DNA of 64,000 bases from Allocoleopsis franciscana PCC 7113 (GCF_000317515.1 NC_019738.1:2189623-2253622), one strand, 5' to 3'. Positions 7,817 to 17,290 are shown, counted from the stretch's first letter. The notes: a model not told the origin generated them from the sequence alone. A program made the numbers and translations.

Positions 7817-10582
7817 TCACAGCTTACTGGGCGACGGATAATGTTTTGCCAGAAAAGCTTTAGCCTCTGCCTCATCCTGAATCATTCCATCCAGTGTTGC
7901 GGCTAAGAGTTTGTCCAACATTTCTCGGTATTGCGGCCCTGGTTTATAGCCCAACTTTTTCAGGTCGTTGCCATTGAGTGGTGCCTGTATATCAGCCCAC
8001 GTTGTGAGATATTTCCACAACATCCGTCTGATGCTTCTAGGAGCTTGAATCGCCATCAAAACTAAAGTGGGTAACTTATACTGTCGCAGTAACCAGACAA
8101 CTTCACTGGGACGCTTGGTATTCGGCAAGGACTTTAACACCTGTGCTTGTGCTGGAGCGAGTTGCTGGAGGCGCTCAATACTATCGAGGGGCAACTGAAG
8201 ATTTTCTGCCACAGCCGCCCGTTCTTCCGGAGCTAGGTATGCCAGCAACACTTCTAAGCGCATCTGCCAGTGTTCTAGGCGTCGAGTGGGGTCAAACCGT
8301 CGCAGCCAACGGTCAACCAAACGTACTTGCCACCACAGTGTCTCATTGAGATCTAGGGTGGGATGGATACAGCGCAATGCACCTAATGAGGCTAAAAGCT
8401 GTAAGGCTCTGTTCCAATAAGGTGCCTGTAAAATATGCTTCAGTTCGGCTTTAAGGCGAGTTTGCAGGGCGGGGGCTTTGTCATTCTGGGAAAGCGATCG
8501 CTCATACACTCCACTTTCCATGGCATAACGGATATACGCTTCGGTTTGGGGTTCAATTTCAAATCCCAAGCGCACGGCAAACCGTACAGCGCGATAAATC
8601 CGGGTGGGGTCTTCGATAAAGCTGTTGGCGTGCAAAACTCGAATTTGACGCGATCGCAAATCCAGCAACCCGCCAAAAAAATCCAATAAGGGCAACTCCC
8701 CACTCCGAGAAGTCGTCAGGCGAACCGCCAAAGCATTGATGGTAAAATCTCGCCGATACAAGTCTTGACGAATCGAACTGGCTTCAACTTCAGGATTCGC
8801 TGCCGGATAAGGATAAAATTCAGTGCGAGCGGTGGCAATATCAACCCATAACGAGTCCAAAACTGGGTCATTGTGCCATAACAAAGCTGCCGTCTGAAAG
8901 GCTCCATGAACGTCTAATCGTACATTGGGGTAGAGTTTCTGAAGCGATTGAGCTAGGGTTACCCCTGCACCCGTATCCGCTGAGCGATGAAACCCATCCA
9001 CGACTAAATCAATATCTTTGAGCAGTAGCTTCTGTGACGCATCAGCCAGTAATAAATCGCGGATGGCTCCCCCCACCAAATAAAGATTCCAGCCCCTAGA
9101 TTGAGCCTCCTGAGCGGCTTGGGAGAGGAGTTTCCACTGCGTCGGCGCGAGGCGATCGCGAAGATTCGGAATGATCGCTTGAGGATGGGTCATCGGTAGC
9201 GGACACACATTGTCCCCACTTTCCCACTCTCCACTACCATTTTGATGCAGTTGCCGCAGAACATCGGTGCGGGTGACGATTCCGACTAACTGCCCATCCT
9301 GCAAGACGGGAAGACGCCCAATATCGTAAGTCACCATCAGCGACTCAATTTCTGGTAGAGACGTTTCGGGCGCGATTGTCTTGACATTTCGGGTCATATA
9401 ACCTTTGACAGGTGCATGACCAAACCCATGATGTAGTGCTAAATCCAAGTCTCGCCGTGAAACAACACCAACCAGTTGGTCATTCTCGTCTACCACAGAA
9501 AGCCCCGAATGTCCATAGCGCAGTAAAATCCGTTGGGCTTCGCTAATCGTTGTTTCGGGACGAATCGTGCGTACTGGCGACGACATTAACTCCCGTGCGC
9601 TGAGTGGCTCTTGGATTTGGTCTTTAAGTTGGTGAACAAGCTGCTCTACCGTTGCCAGGGAATCCACATCTCGGAGTCTCATTGATGCCGCTTGGGAATG
9701 TCCACCACCCCCCAAGGGTTGGAACAACTTGTTCAAATTCGTTCCTTCAATTCGCGATCGCCCAATTACGGTGAGATAAGTTGAAGTTTGAAGGCTGGAA
9801 CTTTCAACCTTCAATCTGCCAACCTGTAACCCTTGAGGATACTCTGCTGCTAGCAGCAAGGCATCGCTTTCTGTGAGTTCAACCAGTCGGGACGCCAAGC
9901 TTGATAATCCAGGGACAAAGCCTATTGTTTTCAGGAGTACCCAAGAAATTTTGTAGCCCAAATGGTTTTGTGAGTGTAAATTATCTAAGGCTTGTGTTAA
10001 TAGGGTTTGGAGTTGAGGAGATAGTCCCGGATCGACATATTCGGCAATTTGCCGCACATTTGCCCCTTGTAGCATCAACCAGGCTAAAGCGGCAGCATCT
10101 CGTGCTGTCGTTTGGTCATAAGTCAAAGAACCTGTATCCACATGAATACCGAGTGCCATGACGGTTGCTTCAGCCGTGGTTAAGGCAATAGAAGCTTGCT
10201 GCAACTGCTCAACAATCAGAGTCGTCGTTGCTCCCACGGACTCAATTTGAATTTGGGTAGCGGGGATATCGCTGTCGATATCGAGGTGATGATCGTAGAT
10301 TTCAATTGCGGTTAAATGAGATAAGTCGAACCATTCAGCAGCTTTTCCTAAGCGATCGCGCTTTTGGGTATCGACCACGACGAGGGATTGTATTTGTTTG
10401 GGGTTGACAGACCGACGCTCAATCAGGGCATACTCATCCCGATGCAGGGCTAAAAAATCTCGAACCGCTGGATGAGCACCGCCGGTCAGAACCAGCTTGG
10501 CTCCTGGCTTCAGGCGTGTTAACCCCACGGCAGCTCCTAAAGCATCAAAATCAGTGGTTGTGTGGCACAAAATCAGATCCAT
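7817..10582 (-). CDS. DHH/DHHA1-CBS-CBS-tRNA nucleotidyltransferase fusion (poly(A) polymerase/CCA-adding family)
   Basis: A 921-residue multidomain protein. Residues about 1-310 form a DHH phosphoesterase module (TTDFDALGAA, VVDTQKRDR, YDHHLDID, and GGGGHSQAAS of DHHA1). Residues about 325-450 hold two CBS domains. From about 490 comes a class II nucleotidyltransferase (YLVGGAIRDLLL, LKDIDLVVDG, RRDFTINALAVR, EDPTRIYRAVRF). The same architecture is annotated in other cyanobacteria as poly(A) polymerase or CCA-adding enzyme acting on RNA 3' ends; which activity applies cannot be told here. Residues about 251-268 are encoded by a palindromic repeat-like tract (9781-9832). ATG start at 10582. 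Confidence 0.9.
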   Translation of the reverse strand: MDLILCHTTTDFDALGAAVGLTRLKPGAKLVLTGGAHPAVRDFLALHRDEYALIERRSVNPKQIQSLVVVDTQKRDRLGKAAEWFDLSHLTAIEIYDHHLDIDSDIPATQIQIESVGATTTLIVEQLQQASIALTTAEATVMALGIHVDTGSLTYDQTTARDAAALAWLMLQGANVRQIAEYVDPGLSPQLQTLLTQALDNLHSQNHLGYKISWVLLKTIGFVPGLSSLASRLVELTESDALLLAAEYPQGLQVGRLKVESSSLQTSTYLTVIGRSRIEGTNLNKLFQPLGGGGHSQAASMRLRDVDSLATVEQLVHQLKDQIQEPLSARELMSSPVRTIRPETTISEAQRILLRYGHSGLSVVDENDQLVGVVSRRDLDLALHHGFGHAPVKGYMTRNVKTIAPETSLPEIESLMVTYDIGRLPVLQDGQLVGIVTRTDVLRQLHQNGSGEWESGDNVCPLPMTHPQAIIPNLRDRLAPTQWKLLSQAAQEAQSRGWNLYLVGGAIRDLLLADASQKLLLKDIDLVVDGFHRSADTGAGVTLAQSLQKLYPNVRLDVHGAFQTAALLWHNDPVLDSLWVDIATARTEFYPYPAANPEVEASSIRQDLYRRDFTINALAVRLTTSRSGELPLLDFFGGLLDLRSRQIRVLHANSFIEDPTRIYRAVRFAVRLGFEIEPQTEAYIRYAMESGVYERSLSQNDKAPALQTRLKAELKHILQAPYWNRALQLLASLGALRCIHPTLDLNETLWWQVRLVDRWLRRFDPTRRLEHWQMRLEVLLAYLAPEERAAVAENLQLPLDSIERLQQLAPAQAQVLKSLPNTKRPSEVVWLLRQYKLPTLVLMAIQAPRSIRRMLWKYLTTWADIQAPLNGNDLKKLGYKPGPQYREMLDKLLAATLDGMIQDEAEAKAFLAKHYPSPSKL
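9781..9832. repeat. GGTTGAA-family palindrome inside a coding sequence
   Basis: TTGAAGTTTGAA at 9781-9792 is repeated inverted as TTCAACCTTCAA at 9803-9814 (one mismatch of 12), followed by a related AACCTG word. It lies inside the DHHA1 domain of the nucleotidyltransferase fusion and keeps the frame. The same words occur in intergenic repeats at 126-163, 4286-4345 and 46183-46260. Confidence 0.6.
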
Positions 10583-11196
10583 GGTTCGTGGGGTGAGGGT
10601 TTAACCGCTCGGAAATTTCAGCTAAAGTCGGTCAAATTTCGCTAGCTAATTGGCACAAAGGATTTCATCAGACTGACACAACTGACCCAAAGCCCTTCTG
10701 TTTCAGGAGGTTAGAGGGATTGGCAACAGTTAAAATAGCAGATATTCCCGATTCAGATGTGTCAGTCCTAACGGAGCAAAAACGCTTTCCAGAGTCAGTC
10801 TCAATAAAAACACGGCAATAAAAGAGAAAACTCTAGCTCTTGCCATGAGATTATATTATTGGTTGCACTCCCTGCCTGGATGGCTGAATCACAAAATCCA
10901 CATATCCACAATTGAGTTAGATATAAGTGGGCTGCAACTAGCACAGCCAGGGAAACTCCAAACAACAAAGGGCAAAATAATTGTCCTGTTGGCGCAAGCC
11001 AAGCTACAAACTCTGATTACGCCTTCTCTCTCGGAGGTGTTGACCTGGAGACGCTGAGTAAGACCTATTCGGCTTTGCTCTAAACGGCATCAGCGGATGA
11101 TCCGGGAAGAGTCCCTGTCGTATACTTCACGATCAGTCAAATTCGGGCTGAATAGTTTTTATCCAGCTCACTGCTTTTAATTTGGGAGAACAAGAA
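10583..11196. other. intergenic region upstream of psbZ
   Basis: About 610 bp between two divergent genes. It presumably holds the promoters of both, but I see no convincing consensus boxes. A 70-codon ATG frame at 10845-11057 has no recognisable features and I do not call it. Confidence 0.4.
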
Positions 11197-11385
11197 ATGT
11201 CTATCATATTTCAAATATCACTTGCTGCTCTGGTTGCCCTGTCCTTTGTTATGGTGGTCGGTGTACCCGTCGCCTACGCCTCTCCGCAGAACTGGAATCA
11301 ATCCAAACAGTTAATCTTTTTAGGTTCCGGCGTTTGGGTGGCTCTTGTTCTTTTAGTGGGTGTCTTGAATTTCTTGGTGGTGTAA
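11197..11385 (+). CDS. psbZ: photosystem II reaction centre protein PsbZ (Ycf9)
   Basis: A 62-residue thylakoid protein with two membrane helices ([20 protein letters not shown] and [19 protein letters not shown]), joined by the conserved loop VAYASPQNW. PsbZ is a peripheral PSII subunit that stabilises antenna-core contacts. The start is the ATG at 11197, preceded by GGAG at 11185-11188. A TTG further upstream would add five residues not found in the family. ribH follows 55 bp downstream on the same strand, a neighbourhood seen in other cyanobacteria. Confidence 0.96.
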   Translation: MSIIFQISLAALVALSFVMVVGVPVAYASPQNWNQSKQLIFLGSGVWVALVLLVGVLNFLVV

Positions 11386-11440
11386 ACAACGTACACACCT
11401 CTACCCGAATTTTCGCTCTTAATGATTTCACACAACAGCC

Positions 11441-12043
11441 ATGGCAGTTTTCGAGGGAACTTTTACTTCATCTAAACCCCTGCGGTTTGCAATTATCATT
11501 GGTCGATTCAACGATTTAGTGACGGGCAAACTCCTAACAGGATGTGAAGATTGTCTGAAACGCCACGGTGTTGATACCAATCCCCACGGTACTCAAGTAG
11601 ATTATATTTGGGTACCTGGTGCTTTTGAGGTACCCCTGATGGCTCGTCAAGCCGCGATCACGGGACGTTATGATGCCGTGATTTGCCTAGGTGCAGTCAT
11701 CCGGGGGCAAACCCCTCATTTCGATTATGTCGCGGCTGAAGTAGCCAAGGGGATTGCTTCGGCTGGCGCTGAAACGGGTGTGCCAGTAATCTTTGGAGTT
11801 GTGACAGCAGATACCATGCAGCAAGCCTTAGAACGGGCGGGTATCAAGAGTAATAAGGGCTGGGACTATGCCTTGAATGCCTTGGAGATGGCGAGCTTAA
11901 TGCAGCACTTCAAGGGAAACGGGATAGCTTCAACTTATGCTACTTATGAAGAAAATGCTGTTACGCCTCAGGCGCTACCGATTTCCTCCAATCGGACAAT
12001 CACTTCAGAGGCAAGGGTTGAACACCAACCGTCGGCTGAGTAG
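11441..12043 (+). CDS. ribH: 6,7-dimethyl-8-ribityllumazine synthase
   Basis: RibH condenses 5-amino-6-ribitylaminouracil with dihydroxybutanone phosphate in the penultimate step of riboflavin synthesis, usually as a 60-mer. Signatures are [15 protein letters not shown] at the N-terminus, [10 protein letters not shown], and [16 protein letters not shown] with the catalytic His. It has 200 residues, longer than the usual 155-165. The extra C-terminal 40 residues or so (after [11 protein letters not shown]) are Ser/Thr/Gln-rich and probably disordered. It is probably co-transcribed with psbZ. Confidence 0.95.
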   Translation: MAVFEGTFTSSKPLRFAIIIGRFNDLVTGKLLTGCEDCLKRHGVDTNPHGTQVDYIWVPGAFEVPLMARQAAITGRYDAVICLGAVIRGQTPHFDYVAAEVAKGIASAGAETGVPVIFGVVTADTMQQALERAGIKSNKGWDYALNALEMASLMQHFKGNGIASTYATYEENAVTPQALPISSNRTITSEARVEHQPSAE

Positions 12044-12048
12044 CTTTT

Positions 12049-12146
12049 GGGGGATGAAAAGAGACACAGGGACAGCCAGACAAGGGGGACAAAGCCAGTT
12101 TTTTTCGGCATTCTCCTTGTGTGTCTTTCCGTTTTCTCCATCCCCC
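12049..12146. terminator. long imperfect inverted repeat downstream of ribH
   Basis: GGGGGATG at 12049-12056 pairs perfectly with CATCCCCC at 12139-12146. Inside, AGACACAGG on the left faces CCTTGTGTGTCT on the right, so the roughly 98 bp segment can fold into a long imperfect hairpin just after the ribH stop. A seven-T run lies inside it. It may be a terminator or a small repeat element. Confidence 0.5.
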
Positions 12147-12220
12147 ATCCAAAAACTAAAATTCACCCATCAGTTGACAGATTGTGATTATTCTGACAAA
12201 CTAGAAATTGTGGAAATGAT

Positions 12221-12292
12221 GCGGGTATAGCTCAGTGGTAGAGCGTCACCTTGCCAAGGTGAATGTCGCGCGTTCGAATCGCGTTACCCGCT
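12221..12292 (+). tRNA. tRNA-Gly(GCC)
   Basis: A complete cloverleaf is visible. The acceptor stem is GCGGGTA (12221-12227) with TACCCGC (12285-12291). The anticodon arm is TCACC-TTGCCAA-GGTGA with anticodon GCC at 12253-12255, and the T-loop is TTCGAAT. The discriminator is T at 12292. No CCA is encoded. Confidence 0.96.
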
Positions 12293-12571
12293 TTAAAAAA
12301 TACAAGTATTAAGATAGCAAACTATATCATTCGTACTTGTTACTGAGTTAATGAAGCTTGTAGATTATACAAAACATTAACAACCCTAACTCTAAATGCT
12401 GAGCTAGGGGGGTGCATGTTAGGGGAAGCGCTAGTATGATTAAGAATGGGCATTTCCTCTGCATCGCTCAATCCGGGGTCTTGATCGCTTCTCAGGCAGT
12501 AGTCACAGGTTACTCCCGCCTCAATGGGATTGACCAACACTACGGCTCGTGCAAGTTAGGATAATCTTTGC
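12293..12571. other. intergenic region after tRNA-Gly
   Basis: About 280 bp between tRNA-Gly and the next gene. A 66-codon frame on the minus strand is not convincing. I see no clear terminator or repeat beyond short A/T runs just after the tRNA. Confidence 0.35.
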
Positions 12572-13006
12572 TTGAAGTGTTTGGGTAATGAAATAGCGCC
12601 TGTGCCATCTCAGAAATCTCAAAAGATTGACTTAAATAATGAGTACCCTTGCCCTTGTCGGCGTCGGGGTTCTTTAGTACCAATCACGCTGACCGATGCC
12701 TTTGGCTGCAATCGCTGTCAGCAGATCTTCGTGGTTGAAGAAACTGGGTATGTAATAGAGCAACTCTCTACCAGCTACCCCTACAAAAAAGCGTACCGTT
12801 GGACAGGAAATCGCTGGAGTACAGCGACTTCGAGTTTTGGGGAATATTACCTACCGATTGCAGTGGGGATGGTCTTCGTACTCCTAGTAGTCTGGCTTCC
12901 AATCGCGTTACGCGCTCCAAAAGGCCTCACCTTTGTGTTGGTGTTGCTGGCAGTGCTGATAGCGGTACTGCCATCTCTATGGCTTTGGCTAGCTCATCGG
13001 CGTTAG
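12572..13006 (+). CDS. small membrane protein with N-terminal Cys cluster
   Basis: A 144-residue protein from a TTG at 12572; a GTG at 12602 would also serve and neither has a strong ribosome-binding site. Residues about 25-60 contain CPC and CNRCQQIF, arranged like a zinc ribbon. Two hydrophobic helices follow (YLPIAVGMVFVLLVVWLPIA and LTFVLVLLAVLIAVLPSLWL). The likely topology is a cytosolic metal-binding head on a membrane anchor. proA begins 13 bp downstream on the same strand, so they are probably co-transcribed. I do not recognise a named family. Confidence 0.7.
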   Translation: MKCLGNEIAPVPSQKSQKIDLNNEYPCPCRRRGSLVPITLTDAFGCNRCQQIFVVEETGYVIEQLSTSYPYKKAYRWTGNRWSTATSSFGEYYLPIAVGMVFVLLVVWLPIALRAPKGLTFVLVLLAVLIAVLPSLWLWLAHRR

Positions 13007-13019
13007 CAGAAGGTGATAA

Positions 13020-14282
13020 ATGGAGACTGATGGCTTTACGCCTAACCCAACTGATGCTGTACTCCGTGCCTATCGGGCTTCTTTAGTCTTAGCAACGACT
13101 ACAGGAGTAGACCGCAGTCGCGGGATTCAAGCCATGGCGAAGGCGCTCTCTAACTCCTTTGATGATATTTTGGAAGCCAACACCCTCGACTTGGAAGCTA
13201 GTCGAGAAATGGCAGTGCCAGAGATCATTTGGGAGTGGCTCAAGCTGACGCCAGAGCGGCTTCAGACGACTATCCAGATATTGCAAAGAATTGGGGAGTT
13301 ATCCGATCCCATCCGGCGGGTGATGAACGCTTCGTACCAACTGGATCACTCTCAAACCTATTGCCACCTGATGCCCCTGGGAGTCATTGCTTTAATTTAT
13401 GAAGCATTTCCAGAGTTGAGTGCAATCACCGCAGCCTTTTGTATCAAAACTGGCAACTGCCTGATTCTCAGAGGGGGAAGTGAAGCCAGTCAATCTAATC
13501 TGGTGATTTCCCAGGCTTTACAAACAGCCTTAGATGACGCCGGGTTGCCAGACGGATGCCTGCAACTGTTGCCCTCCGAACAAGGTGCTTCGATTCGGGA
13601 TTTAGTCACCCAAGACCGCTACCTCAACTTAGTCATTCCCTATGGACGACCTACGCTGGTACAGCAAGTATTGGAGCAATCAACCGCACCAGTTTTAAGG
13701 TCGGCAATGGGCAACTGCTACCTGTACTGGTCTGCCACAGGGACGCTAGATATGGTTCGTTGGGTGATTTTAGACAGTCAGGCGAGCGAACCTGATCCCG
13801 TCAATGCGATTGAAAAGATTTTAATCAATCGTCATCAAAAACCCTCCTCCTTGGTCATGCTTTGGAATAGCCTCAAGGAAAAGGGATTCAAACTCAAAGG
13901 CGATGCCGAACTAGTGGCTGAGTTTCCCGAACAGTTAACCTTGGCAGCAGAATCTGAATGGAATCAACCTTATCTCAATAAGACTATTGCTTTTAAAGTC
14001 GTCGATAACATCGAGGCCGCGATTAGCTGGTTGAACCAATACAGTAGTGGTCATGCTGACTGTATTGTCACAGAGTCTTATCAGGAAAGTCGCCAATTTG
14101 CCTTAGGGGTTGATAGCGCTTCGGTTTATATTAATTCCTCACCCCGATTTTCCCGCAACCCGCAACGAGCAGATGCGGTGTTTCTGGGGATGTCGAATCA
14201 AAAGGGCTATCGTCGAGGAATGATTAGCTTGGAGGCGCTCACTACACTTAAGCAGGTGATTCAGGGTAATGAGAAATATTAG
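13020..14282 (+). CDS. proA: gamma-glutamyl phosphate reductase-like protein, divergent ProA paralogue
   Basis: A 420-residue aldehyde-dehydrogenase-superfamily protein. It follows ProA along its length (PLGVIALIYEAFPELSA, ILRGGSEASQSN, VDSASVYINSSPRFS, LEALTTLKQVI) and keeps the Cys in MGNCYLYW. ProA reduces gamma-glutamyl phosphate to glutamate semialdehyde in proline synthesis. Several motifs are altered: RSAMGNCY where ETGxGNCH is usual, and GMSNQKGYRRGMISLEAL where GISTQKxHARGPMGLEAL is usual. Cyanobacteria often carry two proA-like genes and this looks like the less canonical one. Whether it makes proline cannot be settled from sequence. Confidence 0.82.
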   Translation: METDGFTPNPTDAVLRAYRASLVLATTTGVDRSRGIQAMAKALSNSFDDILEANTLDLEASREMAVPEIIWEWLKLTPERLQTTIQILQRIGELSDPIRRVMNASYQLDHSQTYCHLMPLGVIALIYEAFPELSAITAAFCIKTGNCLILRGGSEASQSNLVISQALQTALDDAGLPDGCLQLLPSEQGASIRDLVTQDRYLNLVIPYGRPTLVQQVLEQSTAPVLRSAMGNCYLYWSATGTLDMVRWVILDSQASEPDPVNAIEKILINRHQKPSSLVMLWNSLKEKGFKLKGDAELVAEFPEQLTLAAESEWNQPYLNKTIAFKVVDNIEAAISWLNQYSSGHADCIVTESYQESRQFALGVDSASVYINSSPRFSRNPQRADAVFLGMSNQKGYRRGMISLEALTTLKQVIQGNEKY

Positions 14283-14284
14283 AA

Positions 14285-14391
14285 AAAGGGTAATCGGTAA
14301 TGGGTAATGACAGAGTTAAGAACTGTTTTTAACTTTGACTTTTGCCTGCTCCATTACCAATCACCAACTACCCATGAAAAATTACCAATGA
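14285..14391. repeat. GGTAATGG/CCATTACC inverted repeat between convergent genes
   Basis: The gap between the convergent proA and desaturase genes contains repeated GGTAAT words on the left and ATTACC words on the right. GGTAATGG (14296-14303) pairs perfectly with CCATTACC (14351-14358). Related ATTACCC units occur at 39321-39352. It could serve as a bidirectional terminator. Confidence 0.5.
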
Positions 14392-15231
14392 CTATTCTTT
14401 GCCAACCAGTTTTACCTTCTGTGCCAAACCTAACAGTTGGAGAAACTGAATCGTCATCCAGGTTAGGTCAATTTCCCACCATTTCATACCGTGCCGAGCC
14501 GAATACTGATAGGCGTGATGGTTGTTATGCCAGCCTTCACCATAAGTCAGTAAAGCCACCCACCAGCAATTTCTTGAGTGGTCATTCGCGTCATAAGTTT
14601 GATAACCAAACATGTGCGTTGCACTGTTGACCAACCAAGTGCAGTGAAACACAATAACGATCCGGGCAAAAATGCCCCAAACGACAAAAGGCCAGCCTCC
14701 TAAACCATAGAAAATCAAGCCCAGAACGATTTGAATGGGGACAAAATAATTTTGAAGAAACTGATAAACAGGGTCATCTGAAATGTCTTTTGTGTAGCGA
14801 GGAATCTCTACATCCGATGGGATATTATAGAGCATCCAACCCATGTGGCTCCACCAAAATCCCCGATTGGAATCATGGGGATCGGGTTGAGTATCAGAAT
14901 GTAAATGATGGATGCGATGCAAACCAACCCACCGGATTGGCCCTCCCTGACAAGCTAAGGTACCGCAAAAAACGAAGAAGTATTCCAGCCATTTAGGAGT
15001 CTGAAAACTTCGATGAGTGACTAAGCGATGAAATCCTAGGGTAATTCCTAAACCACCAGTGACCCAGTGGAGCAAGATAGCTAAGCCGATAGCTTTCCAG
15101 CTAAAATTGCTAGGAAGTAAGGCAAAGAGAGCACCGATGTGTAACACCGCCATGAAAATGATGGTGACCCAATCGGGGCGTAAGGGGGAGGAAATCTCCG
15201 CTTTTTCTGGATTTGAGGTAGCGATCGTCAT
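14392..15231 (-). CDS. desC: acyl-lipid delta-9 fatty acid desaturase
   Basis: A 279-residue membrane di-iron desaturase that introduces the first double bond into membrane-lipid acyl chains. All three His boxes are visible: HRLVTH, HRIHH and HNNHH. Hydrophobic helices lie at about 27-70 and 155-200. Length and box spacing match cyanobacterial DesC. It is divergent from the PLP-enzyme gene at 15361, and the 129 bp between them should contain both promoters. Desaturases are often cold-induced, but I see no specific element. Confidence 0.93.
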   Translation of the reverse strand: MTIATSNPEKAEISSPLRPDWVTIIFMAVLHIGALFALLPSNFSWKAIGLAILLHWVTGGLGITLGFHRLVTHRSFQTPKWLEYFFVFCGTLACQGGPIRWVGLHRIHHLHSDTQPDPHDSNRGFWWSHMGWMLYNIPSDVEIPRYTKDISDDPVYQFLQNYFVPIQIVLGLIFYGLGGWPFVVWGIFARIVIVFHCTWLVNSATHMFGYQTYDANDHSRNCWWVALLTYGEGWHNNHHAYQYSARHGMKWWEIDLTWMTIQFLQLLGLAQKVKLVGKE

Positions 15232-15360
15232 CTGTAAGTTTTATTTAAATTGTGCAGCCCAATCTGTTATCTTATTTGAGATTTTGAAGGATGGATTCAG
15301 GAGTTTTGATTTGTGAAAAAGCCAACCTTCAAAGATCGCCAATCACAAATTGATTGATTA

Positions 15361-16590
15361 ATGAACAGCGATAAGCAACTGCAAGAAGCAGAAAAGGCAC
15401 TAGTTCCGATTTTTTACGGAATTGACTCTGCCGTCAAGCAAAATCTCAAAAAAGTCCTGGATTCCTTTCGCCGTCACCGGGTAGGAGTTCATCACTTTGC
15501 CGGAGTCAGTGGTTACGGGCATGATGATTTGGGTCGCGAAACCTTGGATCAGGTGTTTGCGGAGGTGATGGGGGCTGAGGCGGCGGCGGTGCGGGTGCAG
15601 TTGGTTTCGGGTACCCATGCGATCGCCTGTTGCCTTTTTGGTGTCCTGCGTCCTGGTGACGAGATGCTGGCGGTGGTAGGTGCGCCTTACGACACTTTAG
15701 AAGAGGTGATTGGTTTACGAGGTCAAAATCAAGGCTCTCTACGGGAGTTTGGTATTGGTTACCGTGAGTTACCTCTCACCCCTTCCGGAACCGTAGATTG
15801 GCACAATTTAGGTCAGGCGGTGGGCGACAACACACGCCTCGTCTTAATTCAGCGTTCTTGTGGTTATTCCTGGCGATCGAGTCTTTCCATTGCCGACATT
15901 GAAAAAATCGTCCAGGTGGTTAAACAACAAAACCCGGACACGATTTGCTTCGTGGATAACTGTTATGGGGAATTTATTGAAAACCGGGAACCTCCAGCCG
16001 TTGGGGCGGACCTCATTGCCGGTTCCCTGATTAAAAATCCCGGTGGCACTATTGTCACAGCGGGTGGATACATTGCCGGAAGGGCTGATTTAGTTGAGGC
16101 TGCCGCTTGTCGCTTGACAGCCCCTGGAATTGGCAGTTCGGGGGGCGCAACCTTCGAGCAAAATCGGCTGCTGTTTCAAGGGTTGTTCTTAGCCCCCCAA
16201 ATGGTGGGAGAAGCCATGAAGGGAAATCACTTAACGGCTTATGTCTTCCACCAACTGGGCTATCCGGTCAATCCGCTGCCCATGGCACCCAGGCGGGATG
16301 TGATTCAAGCCATCCAACTCGGTTCACCAGAGAAGCTGATTGCCTTTTGTGGAGCGATTCAACAGCACTCACCCATCGGTTCCTACCTCAGCCCCGTGCC
16401 AGCAGAGATGCCCGGTTACGAGAGTCAGTTGGTCATGGCAGGAGGTACGTTTATTGATGGCAGCACTTCCGAATTTTCCGCCGATGGCCCCCTGCGAAAG
16501 CCCTATATTGCCTTTTGTCAAGGGGGAACCCATTGGACTCATGTCGCGATCGCGCTAGAAGCGGCTATCGAAGCCGTTGGACCAGCTTAA
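15361..16590 (+). CDS. PLP-dependent Alum_res / methionine gamma-lyase-family protein
   Basis: A 409-residue fold-type I PLP enzyme of the Alum_res family (annotated as aluminium-resistance or cystathionine beta-lyase-like). Evidence includes RVQLVSGTHAIACCLFGVLR, GDEMLAVVGAPYDTLEEVIG, the Asp in CFVDNCYGEF, and the likely Schiff-base Lys in GSLIKNPGGTIV. The C-terminal GTHWTHVAIALEAAIEA is also typical. The physiological substrate is not established for the family as far as I know. ATG start at 15361. Confidence 0.87.
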   Translation: MNSDKQLQEAEKALVPIFYGIDSAVKQNLKKVLDSFRRHRVGVHHFAGVSGYGHDDLGRETLDQVFAEVMGAEAAAVRVQLVSGTHAIACCLFGVLRPGDEMLAVVGAPYDTLEEVIGLRGQNQGSLREFGIGYRELPLTPSGTVDWHNLGQAVGDNTRLVLIQRSCGYSWRSSLSIADIEKIVQVVKQQNPDTICFVDNCYGEFIENREPPAVGADLIAGSLIKNPGGTIVTAGGYIAGRADLVEAAACRLTAPGIGSSGGATFEQNRLLFQGLFLAPQMVGEAMKGNHLTAYVFHQLGYPVNPLPMAPRRDVIQAIQLGSPEKLIAFCGAIQQHSPIGSYLSPVPAEMPGYESQLVMAGGTFIDGSTSEFSADGPLRKPYIAFCQGGTHWTHVAIALEAAIEAVGPA

Positions 16591-16645
16591 GGAAATTGGC
16601 TGGAAGCGTTATCTGCACTCATCACTGCTCAACACGAGCGACAAT

Positions 16646-17029
16646 CTAGCTAAACCGATGGGAAGGGGTATAGCTAGGTTGAGCGTCTTGAGTTCTGAAG
16701 CGCACAAGCCAGTCGGAATTAGCTGCTAAAAGATGCTCAATTCCCCAATGAACATAATTCTCGATGTGTAAACGCAGTTCTAAGGAACGATACGGAAACT
16801 TAGTCTTGACGGGCCAGCCTTGCTGATGGGCAAGGACAGGATAAAGTCCCTGAATTCCACTCATCACATAGTTCACTAATTTTTGGCGTAATTCAGGATT
16901 AGCAAAAGCTTGCTTGTAAGGATCATCAGGATACAGGTCTAAAGCATTTGCAATTTCTTCATTGATGACCAAGATTCCCAAATTTTCACTCTCTTTGGAC
17001 ATGGGTGATGACATTGTTTCGCTCCTCAA
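16646..17029 (-). CDS. uncharacterised 127-residue protein, possibly ComFB-like
   Basis: A short soluble protein; the start may be the first Met (17029), Met5 or Met8. The central segment YVMSGIQGLYPVLAHQQGW recalls the pattern of cyanobacterial ComFB-type (second-messenger-binding) proteins, with an alpha-helix ending in LPPLYxxxxxGW, but the resemblance is weak. It lies about 260 bp upstream-side of the end of the OmpR-type regulator gene, both on the minus strand. I assign no function. Confidence 0.5.
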   Translation of the reverse strand: MRSETMSSPMSKESENLGILVINEEIANALDLYPDDPYKQAFANPELRQKLVNYVMSGIQGLYPVLAHQQGWPVKTKFPYRSLELRLHIENYVHWGIEHLLAANSDWLVRFRTQDAQPSYTPSHRFS

Positions 17030-17290
17030 ATCGATGGGCTACTAACTAACGCTAATCCACGCGGAAAAATGAATAAACCCTCAGCGATCGCTTCTTTAAC
17101 CAAAAGACCTCTGTACCTAAGTACGGACCACGCCACTCTTCGCTGCCCTCTTTAGTTTCCTCCGCAACAGACAGGAGAGCGGGAAAGGTCAGAGACTCTA
17201 CGATGGGTTTACTTCGCTGAATGTACAGCTTGGAGGTGAAAAATTTGGGTAAGAAAGCCCAAACCAACAGCCGTTTTTTGTAAATAAGAA

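Noticed and set aside
10845-11057. 70-codon ATG frame upstream of psbZ
   Set aside because: No ribosome-binding site, domain or compositional support; probably chance in the psbZ upstream region.
17052-17267. 71-codon frame between the OmpR-type regulator and the 127-residue protein
   Set aside because: No recognisable features or clear ribosome-binding site; could be real but I cannot support it.
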